Positions 1-11,252 of a stretch of DNA of 28,893 bases are shown one piece after another. This DNA is from Ettlia oleoabundans (taxonomy: Eukaryota; Chlorophyta; Chlorophyceae; Chlamydomonadales): contig JAAMXP010000415.1 in NCBI GenBank assembly GCA_019693395.1, positions 814-29,706 of the forward strand, written 5' to 3'. The notes below the pieces were generated by a model. The model saw only the letters and a list, made by a program, of their open reading frames with translations, made no database searches and was not told the DNA's origin. Position 1 is the stretch's first letter, and each line of letters opens with the position of its first letter. The position numbers were made by a program, and so were the translations under genes.

Positions 1-233
1 AGTGGCAGGACAGAAGGAGATCTGGGAACAACATGTGTGGCAAGGGTTGCTGCGCGGCAAGTGGCATCCAGCAGGGGCGCCACACTACATCTGACACACC
101 ACTCTGGGCGTGCCCAGATGTACCACATCATGGGGACACCTTCAACCTGTTGAGTGCAGCCTACAGCAGCATGTCGTGCAGCCAATTACCCATGTTCAGG
201 GGCAATCTGTTGTGCGCATGCGGGTGTACACAC

Positions 234-2442
234 CTGCCGCCATCCATCCACGCCATGAATGGGTTGATGTAGGTGCGGCAGCGTTTGCAGCGGATGATGG
301 TGCCGCCCGCCGCGTTTGCCACAGGCACTTGGTCTCCTGCCTCAGCCATGGGGTGCACCACAGCTCCATAGGGCAAGTGCCACCGAGACTTGAGTGCCTG
401 CAGGGACAGAGACGACCGGAAGATAGCCAGCACGCTGGGCAGCGACAAGGGTGGGCAGCAAGCTTTGGCAAGAGTGCTCGCTCTTCATAATGTTGCAACA
501 CATTCTTGGTCAGCCCTTGCACCGACCCAGTAGAGCCCCCATACTGCTGGAAACGCAAAACCTTGATCTGCCACCCGCCTACCTGTGAGCTTGGCACGGC
601 AGAGCTGGTCATGCGCACAAACTCAGGCTTGCAATTGTAAGGGGAATAGGGTGCTGGCGGCCCTACTTGGACCTCCGCTCCTGGCCCAGCTGGCCGCGGG
701 AAGGCCGCAGGGTTTGCGCCGCCGTCTGGCTGCTGGCCGGGCATCGTGGGGGCGGATGGCCCCAGTGATAGCGTCTCGAAAGCGTCCAATGCGGCTTGCT
801 GCAGCAAGCAGATCAAAGCGGGCGCGGGGGGCAGTAAACAGGGATAACAGGCACACCAAGCTGTGGCATGGGGCTCGAGGAAGAGATGAACGCTCCTGCA
901 GCAGGATCAGCATCAGTGATAGAAGCAATACAACGCCTCTCACCATGCCGCTCTGGTCATAGCTCGCAGGCGGGGGGCCTAGCCCCGGCACAGATGGCTG
1001 GCGCAGCATCATCTGTGGCGGGGCTCCAACCCCCATAGGCGGGCCGGCCATACCCGGCGCCCCGGTGGGGAAACCTGTCATGACCGGCGCACCAGGCACC
1101 GCACCAGCCATGCCAGGCATTCCCATAGGTGGGCCGCCCATGCCCATACCAGGCGAGCCAGCTGCAGACGGAGGCCCTGGCTGGTGCTGCTGCTGCTGCT
1201 GCATGCCTGTGGGCGCCAGCACCCCAGGTGGACCAGGCGGGCGCATGCCAGGCTGCATCACTCCTGGAGGTCGCGGTGCTGACAGCCCTCCTGATGCTGC
1301 TGCTCCCTGCTGCGCCACCAGGCCTGGCATGCCCATTGGGCGCATGCCAGGCCCAGCGGGAGACGCTGGTGCTGGTTGCCCTGCTGCCATGGGTGCATGC
1401 TGCTGCTGCTGCTGCTGCTGCTGCGTGTGTGCCATACCCATAGGGCGAGCCATGCCAGGCGGACCTCCGGGCATCCCAGGTGCGCTGAAAGGGCCTGATG
1501 CAAAGCCTGCGGGGCGAGGCCCAGGCCCAGGTGGCCGTGCACCGCCTGGCTGTGTTGGCGCAAAGACAGGGCGTGCCCCCGGCGGCTGCACCCCTGGTCC
1601 CTGCTGTGGCATGCCGCCAGCCCCAGGCGGGCCCATGGACCGTGGCATACCAGGATGCCCTGGCTGTGGCTGCTGTGGCTGCTGCTGCATCCCCAGCTGC
1701 TGTGGAGGGAAGCCTGGCCGCGGTGCGCCAGGCATTGCGCCACCCGGCGCAGCAATTCCTGGCGGCCGCATTCCAGGAGCACCCAAGGGCTGCGGCGCTG
1801 CGCCAGCAGGGCGCGGCGCACTCGGAAACCCTGCAGTCAACGGGAGCACGACCCACAGTGTTCAGCAGGCCTTGGCGCTAAAGGCTACGGGAACACACAA
1901 CAACCTTTACATTTCTGTGGCTCCCGACTTTGCTTGCACGGGTTGCAAACCTGCGGTGCCGGATGGTGGGCCACCTGGCATGCCCATCGAAGGCCTCGCT
2001 GATCCTCCTGCTGGCGGTGCGCCAGGGAAACCATTGGCGGTGCCAGTGGCGGGTGGCCCATACCCTGCGGCAGTGACGGGCGGCAGCCGCCAGTCAGCAG
2101 CAGGCTCCTACTAGGGATGGGAGAGGTCGTTGTTCCGCACTCCCCTAAACGAAGTGTACAGCGGATATGCTGTATCCAAGGCCTCACCAGCAGGCGGCCT
2201 GGGACCGGTCATCGGGCCTGAGGACACACCCGGCTGCTGAGGCTGAAAGCCGGCGGGTCCCGGCAGGCCGGCACCTGCAGCAGGAGGAACCAAGGTGCTC
2301 CTCACCTCAACAGGGCGCCTATGTCACGACAGGCAAGCAAGTTGAAGGCGGCTGAACAAGAGCCGGTGATCATCGCACCTGGATTCTGCTGCCCATATGG
2401 TGGTTGGCTATAAGCTGGCTGCTGCTGCGGATAGCCGGACAT
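234..2442 (-). CDS. SEC24: Sec24-like COPII coat protein, N-terminal part (gene continues beyond left edge)
   Basis: Sec24 is the cargo-binding subunit of the COPII coat that buds vesicles from the ER. Exons on the minus strand are 2442-2379, 2274-2188, 2064-1951, 1830-944, 798-583 and 397-234, giving about 511 residues in frame. Residues 1 to about 384 are a Pro/Gly/Met/Gln-rich disordered region starting MSGYPQQQP and containing runs of eight and five Gln. Recognition rests on exons 5 and 6: NCKPEFVRMTSSAVPSSQ, then SRWHLPYGAVVHPMAEA, then the first half of the Sec23/Sec24 zinc finger, IIRCKRCRTYINPF, with Cys493 and Cys496. The second CxxC pair is not found in the remaining 233 bases, so the next exon, trunk, helical and gelsolin domains must lie to the left. 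The end of exon 3 is ambiguous (1951 or 1975; both keep frame). The gene is divergent from the Nudix gene. Family call is firm; paralog unknown. Confidence 0.9.
1400..1423 (-). repeat. CAG trinucleotide run encoding eight glutamines
   Basis: Eight perfect CAG codons lie in exon 4 of the Sec24 gene (CTG on the plus strand). A second run of five CAG-type codons lies at about 1188-1202. Both sit in the disordered N-terminal region, so length changes would probably be tolerated. Confidence 0.9.
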
Positions 2443-2808
2443 GGGTTCAGCACCACGATCCGCTGCGTTCCCCCTCAACCCAGCCGATTCTCCACCGGCA
2501 TCGCAAAGTACAGAGCTCGTGTTACCCAATCGGGTGCCGAATCAGTCAGTGTAGCGCATGCCTTGGCAGTACCTGAAGCGGCTGGTCAGTGTACCGCCCA
2601 TTGCGAAAATGCCCTTTATTCCGGCGCCAACCGTGTGATTGGCATGGCAGATTTGCTTAAAGGGAGTACAAGGCACTCATACACGACGTGGACACTTCAG
2701 GGCCCCTGCACGGGCGATACTGCTCCCAGACGCTCTCGTTGTCACCAAATTGCATTAGGTATCTGCCTGGGGATCGCGGCATATTTTTCCTTTAGGCTGA
2801 GGACGAGC
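2443..2808. promoter_or_regulatory. Divergent promoter region between Sec24 and the Nudix gene
   Basis: This 366-base stretch separates the two start codons and should hold both promoters and 5' leaders. I see no clear TATA box. The Nudix reading frame stays open upstream of its chosen start, with an in-frame ATG at 2644, so part of this interval could be coding. That upstream extension has mixed third-position composition, unlike the body of the gene, and I treat it as leader. Confidence 0.45.
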
Positions 2809-3598
2809 ATGGGATCAGCACAAAGCAGCAGTGCCGGGGAGGCAGCGGCGACAGCGACAACCGGAGGCAGCCCAGACGGTCGCCCTGAGAAGCTTGGAGC
2901 AGGACTCCTGTTCACGTGCGTCCATCTTTTTGCCTTGACACTCGTCTTCATCTGTGTAACTCAGCACTTGCTAGTGCATTAAATTTGTTATCATGATGCT
3001 TCCTCACCTTTCCCTCGCTGCAGTTGCAATGGCGAGGTCCTGCTGCTGCGGCGCAACAGCCGCCACAACCACGGAACTTGGGGCTTGCCAGGGGGCAATG
3101 CAGACGACGGCGACGGAAGCTTGCTGGAAACAGCCATGAGAGAGGCCAAGGAGGAGCTAGGATCAAACATCCCACCTTTCAATGTTGTGGCAGAGGTGCT
3201 GACCAAAAGGGGAAAGAGGTGAGGGCACGGCTACCTGCAGCTCACAGTTGAAAACTGGAGGCTGTGCCTACATCTTGCACCGGTTATTCGCAGCCTGATC
3301 TGCATACGTTGATCCATGCTGCCCCTCTTGCAGAGGCCAGAAACATTACACGGTTTTCGTGGCAGCGTTGAGGTCGGAGCACAGGGCAGCGTGGCACCCC
3401 CAGCTGAATGAGGAGCATAGCGCTTGGCAGTGGTTCAATTTGTCAGACCTACTGGGCAGGGGCAAGATGGGCCAGACTGCCTCACCGTCTGGAGAGCCAG
3501 TGGATGTGGAGCTGCATCCTGTTGTGGCGCTTGCGTTGCACACTCAGCCCCACAGGCAGGTGGTTCTGTCAGCTATTGGCACAGCAAGCCAGCGTTGA
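2809..3598 (+). CDS. Nudix hydrolase, small, substrate unknown
   Basis: Nudix enzymes hydrolyse nucleoside diphosphates linked to another moiety, using a divalent metal. Exons 2809-2915, 3024-3218 and 3334-3598 join in frame to 188 residues. After a Ser/Ala/Thr-rich N-terminus, the fold starts at GAGLLFTCNGEVLLLRRNS (about residue 30), followed by GTWGLPGGN and the Nudix box at about 60-82, ending REAKEELG with the metal-binding glutamates present. Relative to the G-x5-E-x7-REUxEExGU consensus there is one extra residue, and GES reads GDGS. The strand GQKHYTVFVAAL and the helix-proximal EEHSAWQWF follow, as in MutT-like proteins. Residues alone do not reveal the substrate. ATG 2809 has A at -3 and G at +4. 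An upstream in-frame ATG at 2644 would add 55 residues including a hydrophobic stretch (IALGICLGIAAYF). Convergent with the kinase gene. Confidence 0.87.
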
Positions 3599-4200
3599 AG
3601 GAGCGGATGTGCTGTTGTGCACATCGCACCGTTTTGCCAGCAATAAACATATGCATCACTTTTCTGGCGGGCACAGTTTCTTGCATGCCACCTGTGCATG
3701 GGGTATGTGCCCTTTCGGCCTTGCCTGTCTGCGGCTACAAGAGTCATATTACACATGGCAGCACAAACACAACCTGCCATAACACACACAGGTTAAGCTG
3801 AACTTCACGGACTAGTTTGCACTGCATGGCGTAACAGAAGCATCATGATTCCTATCTTTAACATGGTTGAAGTTGCCAACTTCGAAGTATTGATTTCTGG
3901 AGTTTTGAATACATCTTCAGACGGTATTTCAGCCTCGCTCGTTCCTGTTGTGCCAGCTCTATTGGCGTGAGCGCATGTGTGTTGTGTTCCTTCAGTGAGG
4001 ATCAATCTGCGTTAGCTCTTTTCTGCACAGATGCTGCAATGCAGCTCCTTTGTGTTTCGCATGCAGAGGTAAATCTGCAAATTGGGGTGTTGAAACGTTT
4101 TAGAAGGTCAGCATCTTGCTTGATAACAAGTGGCGAAGGCAGCTGCAACTTGAGTGCAGGAGAAAAATTAGACAAGCCCTTGAATCTTTGAGTTGAATGT
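3599..4200. other. Convergent 3' flanks of the Nudix and NEK genes, no gene seen
   Basis: No reading frame here shows family motifs or splice-consistent coding. The stretch is less GC-rich than the genes and should contain both 3' untranslated regions. The only poly(A) signal I find is for the minus-strand kinase (TGTAA at 3753-3749). I see no TGTAA for the Nudix gene on the plus strand. Confidence 0.6.
3749..3753 (-). terminator. Candidate TGTAA poly(A) signal for the NEK kinase gene
   Basis: TGTAA on the minus strand, about 450 bases past the kinase stop codon. TGTAA is the usual polyadenylation signal of chlorophyte algae. A five-base motif is weak evidence alone, and 450 bases is long for a 3' UTR but not unusual in algae. 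Confidence 0.35.
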
Positions 4201-7200
4201 CTAAGAGGGCATAGTGCGCATCAACTTTCCAAAGCCCCAGCGCCGCTGCTTGAGGTCATCAGAGGCTGCCTCCGTTGCACCAAAGTTGGCCGGCTGCGGC
4301 GTGCATGGTGCACTTGGACTCTCCATGTGTATGGCAGCTACAGAAAGGACTTGGGCAGGGCTTGCCTGACTACCTACATGTGCATTAAACGCAGCTTGTG
4401 TGTTGACTGCGATGGCTGGAGCAGGGTGCAGCAGGGCCGGAACGGCTGGTGCACCTTCCATGGCAGCTGCAAGAAAATCATCCGCTGCTTTGGGCGCAAT
4501 TGTGGTGGCAGTGGCCTTTGGTCGCTCGCGGATGGCCGCTGCTGCTTCCTCTGTCTGCTGCACAACCGCTGAGGCTGCCAGCAGCGCCCTGCGCAGGGCT
4601 GGGGAGTCTAGGGCATGCTTGTTTGTCTGCCTGAGCTTAAACGCCACCTGCCTAAGAAGCAGGGCCTCCTCCCGAGCGAGGTTGGCTGCAACTGCTGCTG
4701 CCATAGTGCGAGCTGCCTCATTGCGGCGGCCACGCACGGCGTCGGCGTTGGTCTCAGAGATGCGGCACCCGCTGGCGGCTGGCTGCATGCGTGCAGCTGG
4801 TGGGCTTGGAAGGCTTGCAGGAGGGGAGGGAGGGCCAAGGTTGGTTCCTAGCCTTGACAATTTTCTTTTGGGGCTAGGCACAGGGCTGGCTGGCGGCTTG
4901 GGAGGTGTGGATGGCTGGATGCCGGCATAACCTGCCGCTGCCACGAGGGCAGCATATTTGGGGTGCACTTGGATGGGCGACTCAGAAGCTGTGCTCCAGC
5001 TTGCCTGCTGACCCACCATCCCTCGGCTGTCATAAAAAGAACTGCGCTGTGAGAGCGGGCGCAGTCTGAGCTGCGATGGCGGCATACTGCTGGGCTCGGA
5101 GGCTAGCAAGAAACTGGACTGCAATGGTGGCAAAGAGCTGGGCTGAGACAGTGCCTGCACCATCGCCGCCTCATGCTGCCACTGGCTGGTTGGTAGCTGT
5201 GGTGGCTGTGCTCGCTGCCCGCCTCTGGAGAACAATGAGGTTGGGCTTGCCCGGCCTAGACCCTCCAGCGAATGAGCTGTATGGTGCGTCTCATTGCTGT
5301 ACCGCGCTGGCGGCAGCAGCTCCGCGAGGTGGTCCAGCCCTGTGGGTCCCAAGTTGGACCAGGGGTCCGGCAGGAAGGCTTTTTCTACAGCAGCAGCAGC
5401 CCCTGCTCTGCTGCCCGGCGGCTGCTGCATGGGGGCCCTACTGCCCACCAGGCCGCTCTGCTGCAACTCCCGCAGGCGGCTGGCCACCGCTGGCAGCGCA
5501 ACCAGTTGCTCCATTGTGATGCGGCAGGAGGGGTCTGGCTGCAGCATGGCGGCAATCAACTCCCGCAGATCCTGACTGTACTGCTCAGGGATAGGTGGCA
5601 CCTCACCACCCAGCACCTGCAGGGCAAGCAATACAGGCTGGCGGGCGCGGTCAGGTGTGCAGTTGAGCTTACTGGTGGTACAACCTGCTGCACAGCCAAG
5701 GTTAAGTAATAACTCTGCAAAGCGGCAAAAGTGCAAGCAGTGATGGTGAGGTCTGTTATATGATATCAGCAAAACCACACATCTGGACATTCGCATGTAG
5801 CATTGTGACAATGAGGGAGCGAGTTCGCCGATGTGGCATGGCGGGAAACCAACCGCACACCATTTGCACCTTGAACCGCAGCTCTTGAAAGGTCTTGGAC
5901 TTGAATGTTGGTTCAAGGGTGGCCAACTCGTGAGTAATGCAGCCCAAGGCCCACACATCTGCTGGCAAGCCTTGCGGCTGCTTGTTGTAGATACAGGGGG
6001 CGGCATAGAGCGGGGTGCCCACCTGCAAGATGGCAGTTGGAGGACCAGCAATAAAAGGTAGACCTTCTGAGTCAACATCATATCAGTGCACAGGGCTGGC
6101 CAACCGTATTGGGCAAGGGACAGACCTCCCTGCGGCATCCTATAGAGCTGGGTGTACACACGCTTTAGAAGAATTGGGTGAGACAAAATGGTGATGCATT
6201 GGGGTGCAGCCAGTGGTACTCAGGCACCAGCCAGCAGCAGGCTTACGACGGTATTGCTCCACTGCTGATGCAGCATGTGCTTGCTCAGCCCAAAATCAGC
6301 CAGCTTCAGGTGGCCGCTGGAGGTGAAGAGGATGTTGGACGGCTTGAGATCGCGGTGGCACACGCGGTAGCAGTGCAGGTGGTGCACTGCCGAGGCCATC
6401 TGCAGGAAGAAGCGCCAGATGGCAGGTTCAGGCAGGTGGCTGCCCTTCAGCTGCTGGTGCCTGCAGCAGCAGCAGCGCAGCAGCAACCTTTCGATCAGAA
6501 AGGAAAGCAGCGGAACATCAGCTGATAAAACCTAATCTTCATTCAACTAGCTCCAAGCGGGACCATTACAAGTGCAAAAACTGTGGATGACGCCAAATCA
6601 AGCGGCGGACTGTACAGTGTGTGGATGGCTCCTGGATGACTGGGCCAGGCTGATAGCATCAGTTATAGAAGCAGCCACAGAGCCACCCACCTGATAAAGC
6701 GGGACAGGGTGCCCCCCTCCAACAGCTCCATCACTACGCACACGCTCTTTTGGTTGCTTGTCACAAAGGCCTCACGGAATTTGACTATGTGCGGGTGGCG
6801 CATCGCCGCCAGCAGCGTCGCCTCGTTCAGCAGATGCTTCAGGCAATCCGACGTTAGCTCTGAAACTTTGAAAACCTGCATTTAACCGATTGTTTTAATA
6901 AGAGAGGGCCAAGCCGTGGTGGGAGTAGCCAGGGAAAGAGGGCGGTAGTTCGGCTGGTGGAGCCACGTTGTGCGGGTGCAGCAGCGTGGTGGGTGACAGC
7001 GGCGGTGGCGGTTGCAGCGTTTGCAGCGAGCATTTTGGCGCTTAGTCCTGCGTGGTGCCAACCTTCAATGCGTACTCCTGGCCGTCCACATGCCTCAGTG
7101 CGCGATACCTGCAGGGAGGCGGAAGCGCGCCCTGTCATGACGATGCGCGCTCCTGTGCTGCCCGCCTCTGCTGCAGATAATCAAAAAGCGTTTTGCGGAG

Positions 7201-7276
7201 CGACTTACACGCGAGCGAAGGAGCCCTTGCCAATCTCCACTAACACTTGGAAGCCATTCTCCACCTCCCAAGCCAT
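4201..7276 (-). CDS. NEK (NIMA-related) Ser/Thr protein kinase
   Basis: NEK kinases act in cell-cycle, microtubule and cilium control. Exons are 7276-7209, 7108-7063, 6875-6691, 6460-6247, 6022-5870 and 5616-4201, joining in frame to 693 residues. The kinase domain occupies about 10-270: P-loop IGKGSFARVYR (about 15-25), Lys38 in YALK, helix-C Glu56, HRDLKPSN (135-142), DFG (155-157), then GTPLYAAPC and ADVWALGC. The conserved Arg254 is present. The usual APE glutamate is replaced by Cys181. Spacing and the VLGGEVPPIPEQYS segment fit NEKs of the NEK1/3/5 type. The C-terminal 420 residues form one Ala/Ser/Pro/Gln-rich exon with an Ala/Arg/Glu-rich probable coiled coil near the end (AARTMAAAVAANLAREEALL); no known domain is recognised there. 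The start is supported by its position before the P-loop, but a CTTCTTTCCACAG acceptor-like site lies just upstream, so a 5' exon may exist. Confidence 0.9.
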
Positions 7277-7683
7277 CTCTGCTGTGGAAAGAAGTGCAGT
7301 GAATTCCTGGAAATGATATGATAGGTGGATGGTACATCCGTTGCGGTTGCCTGTCGTGTCAGCGACGCGTTCTCGAATGCTATGCCTGCTATGGTCCGCC
7401 GCCCTTCCCAGCGAGTGCAAGCGCCCTAACTGCCGGTCGATGTACAGATGCCTTCGGTAGTCCATTACGCCGGTCTGCTCCCTGTCAGATCAGCCTTGGT
7501 ACAATATCCATCTTGTCACAAGGCCAGTAGCTTGCAGCCGTCATGCATGGCAGCACGGCAGCAACTGAGCAAGAAAGCATGGAAGGACGACGCAGCTGCG
7601 AGCAGGTGACCATGAGGAGATCATAGGCTCTTATGGCATGTTGCTGCACATAAATTGTGCTAAGCTGGAGACATGCCAACACC
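7277..7683. other. Gap between tandem minus-strand genes: NEK 5' flank and TAPT1 3' flank
   Basis: This stretch of about 400 bases must hold the TAPT1 3' UTR and the NEK promoter and leader. An open frame runs upstream of the NEK start to position 7465 but shows no kinase-family similarity. I found no TGTAA poly(A) signal for TAPT1 and no convincing TATA box. Confidence 0.45.
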
Positions 7684-10600
7684 TCAGTCATCCTTCTTAA
7701 CCTGCTGTTGTTGCTGCTGCAACCCAGCAGCAGCGGCCGGCGTGCTGCCGCCCAGAACTGCAGCTCGTCGAAGCGGCAACGCGCGCCCGCTGAACCGCCG
7801 TGCCTCATAATGCGACACATAGGCGGTGGCAACCAGCTTTAGCAGGTATCCCAGCCCCAGCTTTGCCAACAGCAGCAGCGCCCAAAAGCCCACAGCGCAC
7901 AGCACCGCTGATGCCGCCTGCAGCGCCTGCAGCGTCCCCAGCCTGCCACCGCCGTGCCGCAATGCCGCAGCGGTGAGGGCGATGCGGAAGAATAGCGCTG
8001 AGGGAGCAAAGGGCTCAAAGCCCACCAGCTTGTGTATGTTGTGGCTTTGACTGCGACTCACGCGGTCGCACAAGTCGCGCATGTACTCGCGGTACACACC
8101 TGGCCTGCAGGCGGTACAACCAGCTGTGCTAGTGAGACCCATGGCGCAAAACTGGTGGAGGCAAAATGCGTAACACACAGCCCGATTGCCAACTCGATGC
8201 AGCACATTACCCGTACATGCCCATGACATAGCTGAGTACAACACTCACAGAGCAGCGCAGCACAGCACAGCACACACAAGCCAAGGGCCGCCAACCCATC
8301 AACATACAGCTCACCACCCTATGGCATGCCTCCACTGCCCACCTTATTTCATTAAACTTGCCAAGAACAGCATGTTTGATTACATCAATCACCACCTCTC
8401 CTGCATAGATGCGTGCACATTCCGCCAGCAGCGCGGGGTTTGGCGTGCGCGAGCCGCTGCAGCATAAGAAACGAATGGTGCTTCAGATGGCCAGCCATAG
8501 GGAATGATTGCGTGGACACCTGCGCAACACTCGAACCCAGACCCCAACTAAAGCACGCACTAGGGCACCCGCATCAAGTATACCGTGCGCGGCCAACAAC
8601 AGCAGCCCAGAGCATTGCCCCCACGTTTCCAACCTCTTCAGTCATTCGCATACCTGTTGCCCATCTCCTCCACCACCACAAAAGCCAGCACCAGCAACAA
8701 ATGAAAGCGCTCCACCACGTCCTGGCAGGCAAGAGCGTACAGCTTGGTGGCATCAAAACGCTTCAAAACCGTGCCTGCAATGGGGGCAAACGAGGATTGG
8801 CATGGTCGGATTGGCACTTCTTGGTATTTGGCACTAGTTTGGCATGATCACAATGGGAGTTTGTTAAATCTATTAACCAGATGTGCCGGACAGACGCATG
8901 TGGTCCCAACAAGCCCCGCGGGATTTGGTTGAGCACCTAGGCCCCACCTTTAATTTCCGTAAAGTTTGCTGCAATAAGCAAGGCTACCAACGTGTTCTTC
9001 TTACTGTTCATGGCCACTCCAAACACCATAGCCTGCATGTGGCCAGCCAGTGGGCAGGGAGGCTTAAGAAAGGCCCTACACAAGGCAACTAGGCGTCTAG
9101 GAGGGCAGGCAGACGGCCCATAACAGGCACTGCAAGTGCTGGCGGCTTGTGCCAACTGCGTTTATAGAGTGCCGCTTGTTGACAGTCGCACCTGGCTCAT
9201 AAGCGTGGCACCGTGCAACAGCAGCAGCAGGCTGGCCACCGTGGCATCACAGGCAAGGTTGAAGGCAGCCCGCCCACCCCCTCCAGCAGCCAGCTGTGTG
9301 CAACTGCCTGCCAGCGCCTCCAGCACGTCAACGCCAAAGGAGCAACAGATCTGCAGGCGGAAATATCGATGGCGAAAGAGGTGTATATTAGTTTGTGTTT
9401 TCAAGTGCTTTACAGGTGCATGCCAGACCATAGCCGAGTGTTGAGGCTGTGTTCATGGGTTGTGCCTGAAAAAGCGTTGTCAGGCCGTCAATGCAGGAGT
9501 GGAGATACGACTTTGTTCATTGTCAGGCTTGAGCGTCAGGCTTGAGCGCGAGCGTGATGACGAGCAGGAAAGGCCGGGGCATCAGGCTGAAGGTAGGGCG
9601 CGGAAGGGCATGCAACCAGCATGCCACAAGCGTGGTCTCACCTTGTCGCTCAGCTCCAGTGCAGTATATAGCACAGACAGCTTCAGAAGCTCCTGGGTTA
9701 AGTCCTGGGGCAACATGGGGGAGAGGGATGGCAGTGTGATGGCTCCCAAGGGGCGGGGCCAAGGTGCACGAAGTTATGGCAAAGCACCAGCAGCACTATA
9801 GCATGCTGGTAGCAAGTAGTGCGATTGATGGGGTTTGACAGCTACACACATGCACATCAAAAACTACTAATGCCAGGGCAATTTGTCTGGAACTACTAAA
9901 TGAGAGTCTGGCCCTGCAGTTGTAAGAGGCTCAAGCAGCTGCCAATGGTCTCAGCAACAAGGCCGGAATTGCCATCAATTGCCAATCCCATGCCGCCTTA
10001 CTCGAGTGGTACCTCCAACTTCCCAACTCACCTTCATCCAGAAGTAGAGTGTGCCAGCGTTGAGATTCCACAGGAACAGCACCACCCCCAGCGACATGCC
10101 GGCCCCCAGCAAGTCATACAGCTGGTCGCCACGCAGAGGCAGCCGCCATGCCTGCCCATCCGCTGCTGCCGCTGCTGTTCCTCGTGCTGCAGCTGATCGT
10201 GAGGCGCCATCAACACCACTGCTCTTGCTGCCAAGGGGGCTGCGCCGTGTCTGGGCCATCAAACCCCGAGCCAGTGCTACTAATGCCACACCCACACGCA
10301 GCGGCAGCAGGGTGAAAATAGCCTGCAGTGCACCAAACGGAGCATGTGCTATCGCATTTTTACATCTTTTAGGCAGGTACTAAATGCCGGCAGGAGGCTA
10401 ACAACCAGGTGTCGATATCGAGCAATGCAGCCTGTGCGTGCAGGCTATCTCTTTAGCAGCCAACTGCCTGCATGGTAACATCAAGCCGCCATGCAGCCAC
10501 CGTCTCACCACCAGCATGCCTTGGCCAGGCCTGCTTGCTGCACCCCTGCCCAGCCTGTGCCCGCATGCTGGCCAGCCTTCCGCCCAATTTACCAGAAATG

Positions 10601-11252
10601 AGTCCAGGCAGATGGCCACGCCAAAGAGCAGGAACCGCTCCAGCTGATAGGGCACAGATAGGAGGGCGTTGTACACTCTGTCTCGCTCTGTCTGGCCCCA
10701 CACCACGTCGGCAGTGGGGTAACTGGGACCTGGGTGCAGCTCCGCCGCCAGATAGGCGGAGAAGGGCTGGCCTGGCCCCGGCGCCGCAACTGCACAAGGT
10801 GGGTGGGGTCAATGTTGGATGAGCAGCACGATGCAGCAAGGCAGCAACTGTGCCGTCACGCATGCAGACAGCCGCAAGATAATGGATGAAAGCAACCACA
10901 CAACCATGACAGCAGGTGTGAAGTGGAGGGTACCCCACAGCAGGAATGGTGTGCATGGCAGCAAACGCAAGGTGTTTTGCAAGCAAGCAGCCACAGCGGG
11001 GGCACTTCGTCGTTGGGCAGTTGGTGGCCGGGCCGATGCGGCTGTTGGCCCCGTCTGCCCTGCCAATGCAGCGCCATACATGTCAGGGCCGCTGGTGGCA
11101 CCTCGGGCTGCCTCAGGGATGCACTCCAAACCGCCGCCGTGATTGCCCCCCTGTTGCCGCGCTGTGGACGTTGTGAGGGAGGCAATGTCGCTCTTAGAGC
11201 TGCGCAGCTGCGTTTCACTTGAGTCGTACCGAGGCGGGGCCGGCTGGCTCAT
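7684..11252 (-). CDS. TAPT1: TAPT1 / POD1 / Emp65 family ER membrane protein
   Basis: Family (former DUF747): multipass membrane protein; yeast Emp65 works in ER protein stability, plant POD1 in the ER, animal TAPT1 in ciliogenesis and Golgi function. Exons are 11252-10967, 10789-10593, 10322-10032, 9704-9642, 9350-9192, 9032-8948, 8774-8654, 8456-8343 and 8104-7684, joining in frame to 578 residues from ATG 11252. Diagnostic blocks in order: QLERFLLFGVAICLDSFL, FTLLPLRVG, KLSVLYTALELSDK, CCSFGVDVLEAL, MNSKKNTLVALLIAANFTEI followed by KGG, KRFDATKLYAL, DVIKHAVLGKFNEI, VYREYMRDL and GFEPFAPSALFFRI, then a last hydrophobic segment and a tail ending QQQQQQVKKDD. The first 95 residues are low complexity. 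The frame stays open upstream to 11843 without an ATG, so the true N-terminus is unsettled. Exon 1 could instead end at 10934. Family call is firm. Confidence 0.88.
9522..9547. repeat. 13-base tandem duplication in TAPT1 intron 4
   Basis: Two perfect adjacent copies of GTCAGGCTTGAGC (9522-9534 and 9535-9547). It lies inside an intron and is probably a simple replication-slippage duplication. Confidence 0.9.

Noticed and set aside
1..233. A further Sec24 exon carrying the second zinc-finger CxxC pair
   Set aside because: No acceptor here gives the expected W-x-C-N-x-C pattern in phase; the exon is probably outside the window.
1065..2114. A 349-codon plus-strand open frame antisense to Sec24
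   Set aside because: It is the mirror of the GC-rich Pro/Gly/Gln repeats of Sec24 exons 3 and 4; it reads as Gly/Pro/Cys-rich low complexity with no family motif.
8525..8545. tRNA-like T-loop word (GGTTCGAG) on the minus strand, and a similar one at 11767 on the plus strand
   Set aside because: The flanking bases do not form a T stem and no acceptor or anticodon arm can be built.
9556..9590. GTGATGA and CTGA on the plus strand within TAPT1 intron 4
   Set aside because: Only about 35 bases apart and antisense to the host gene.
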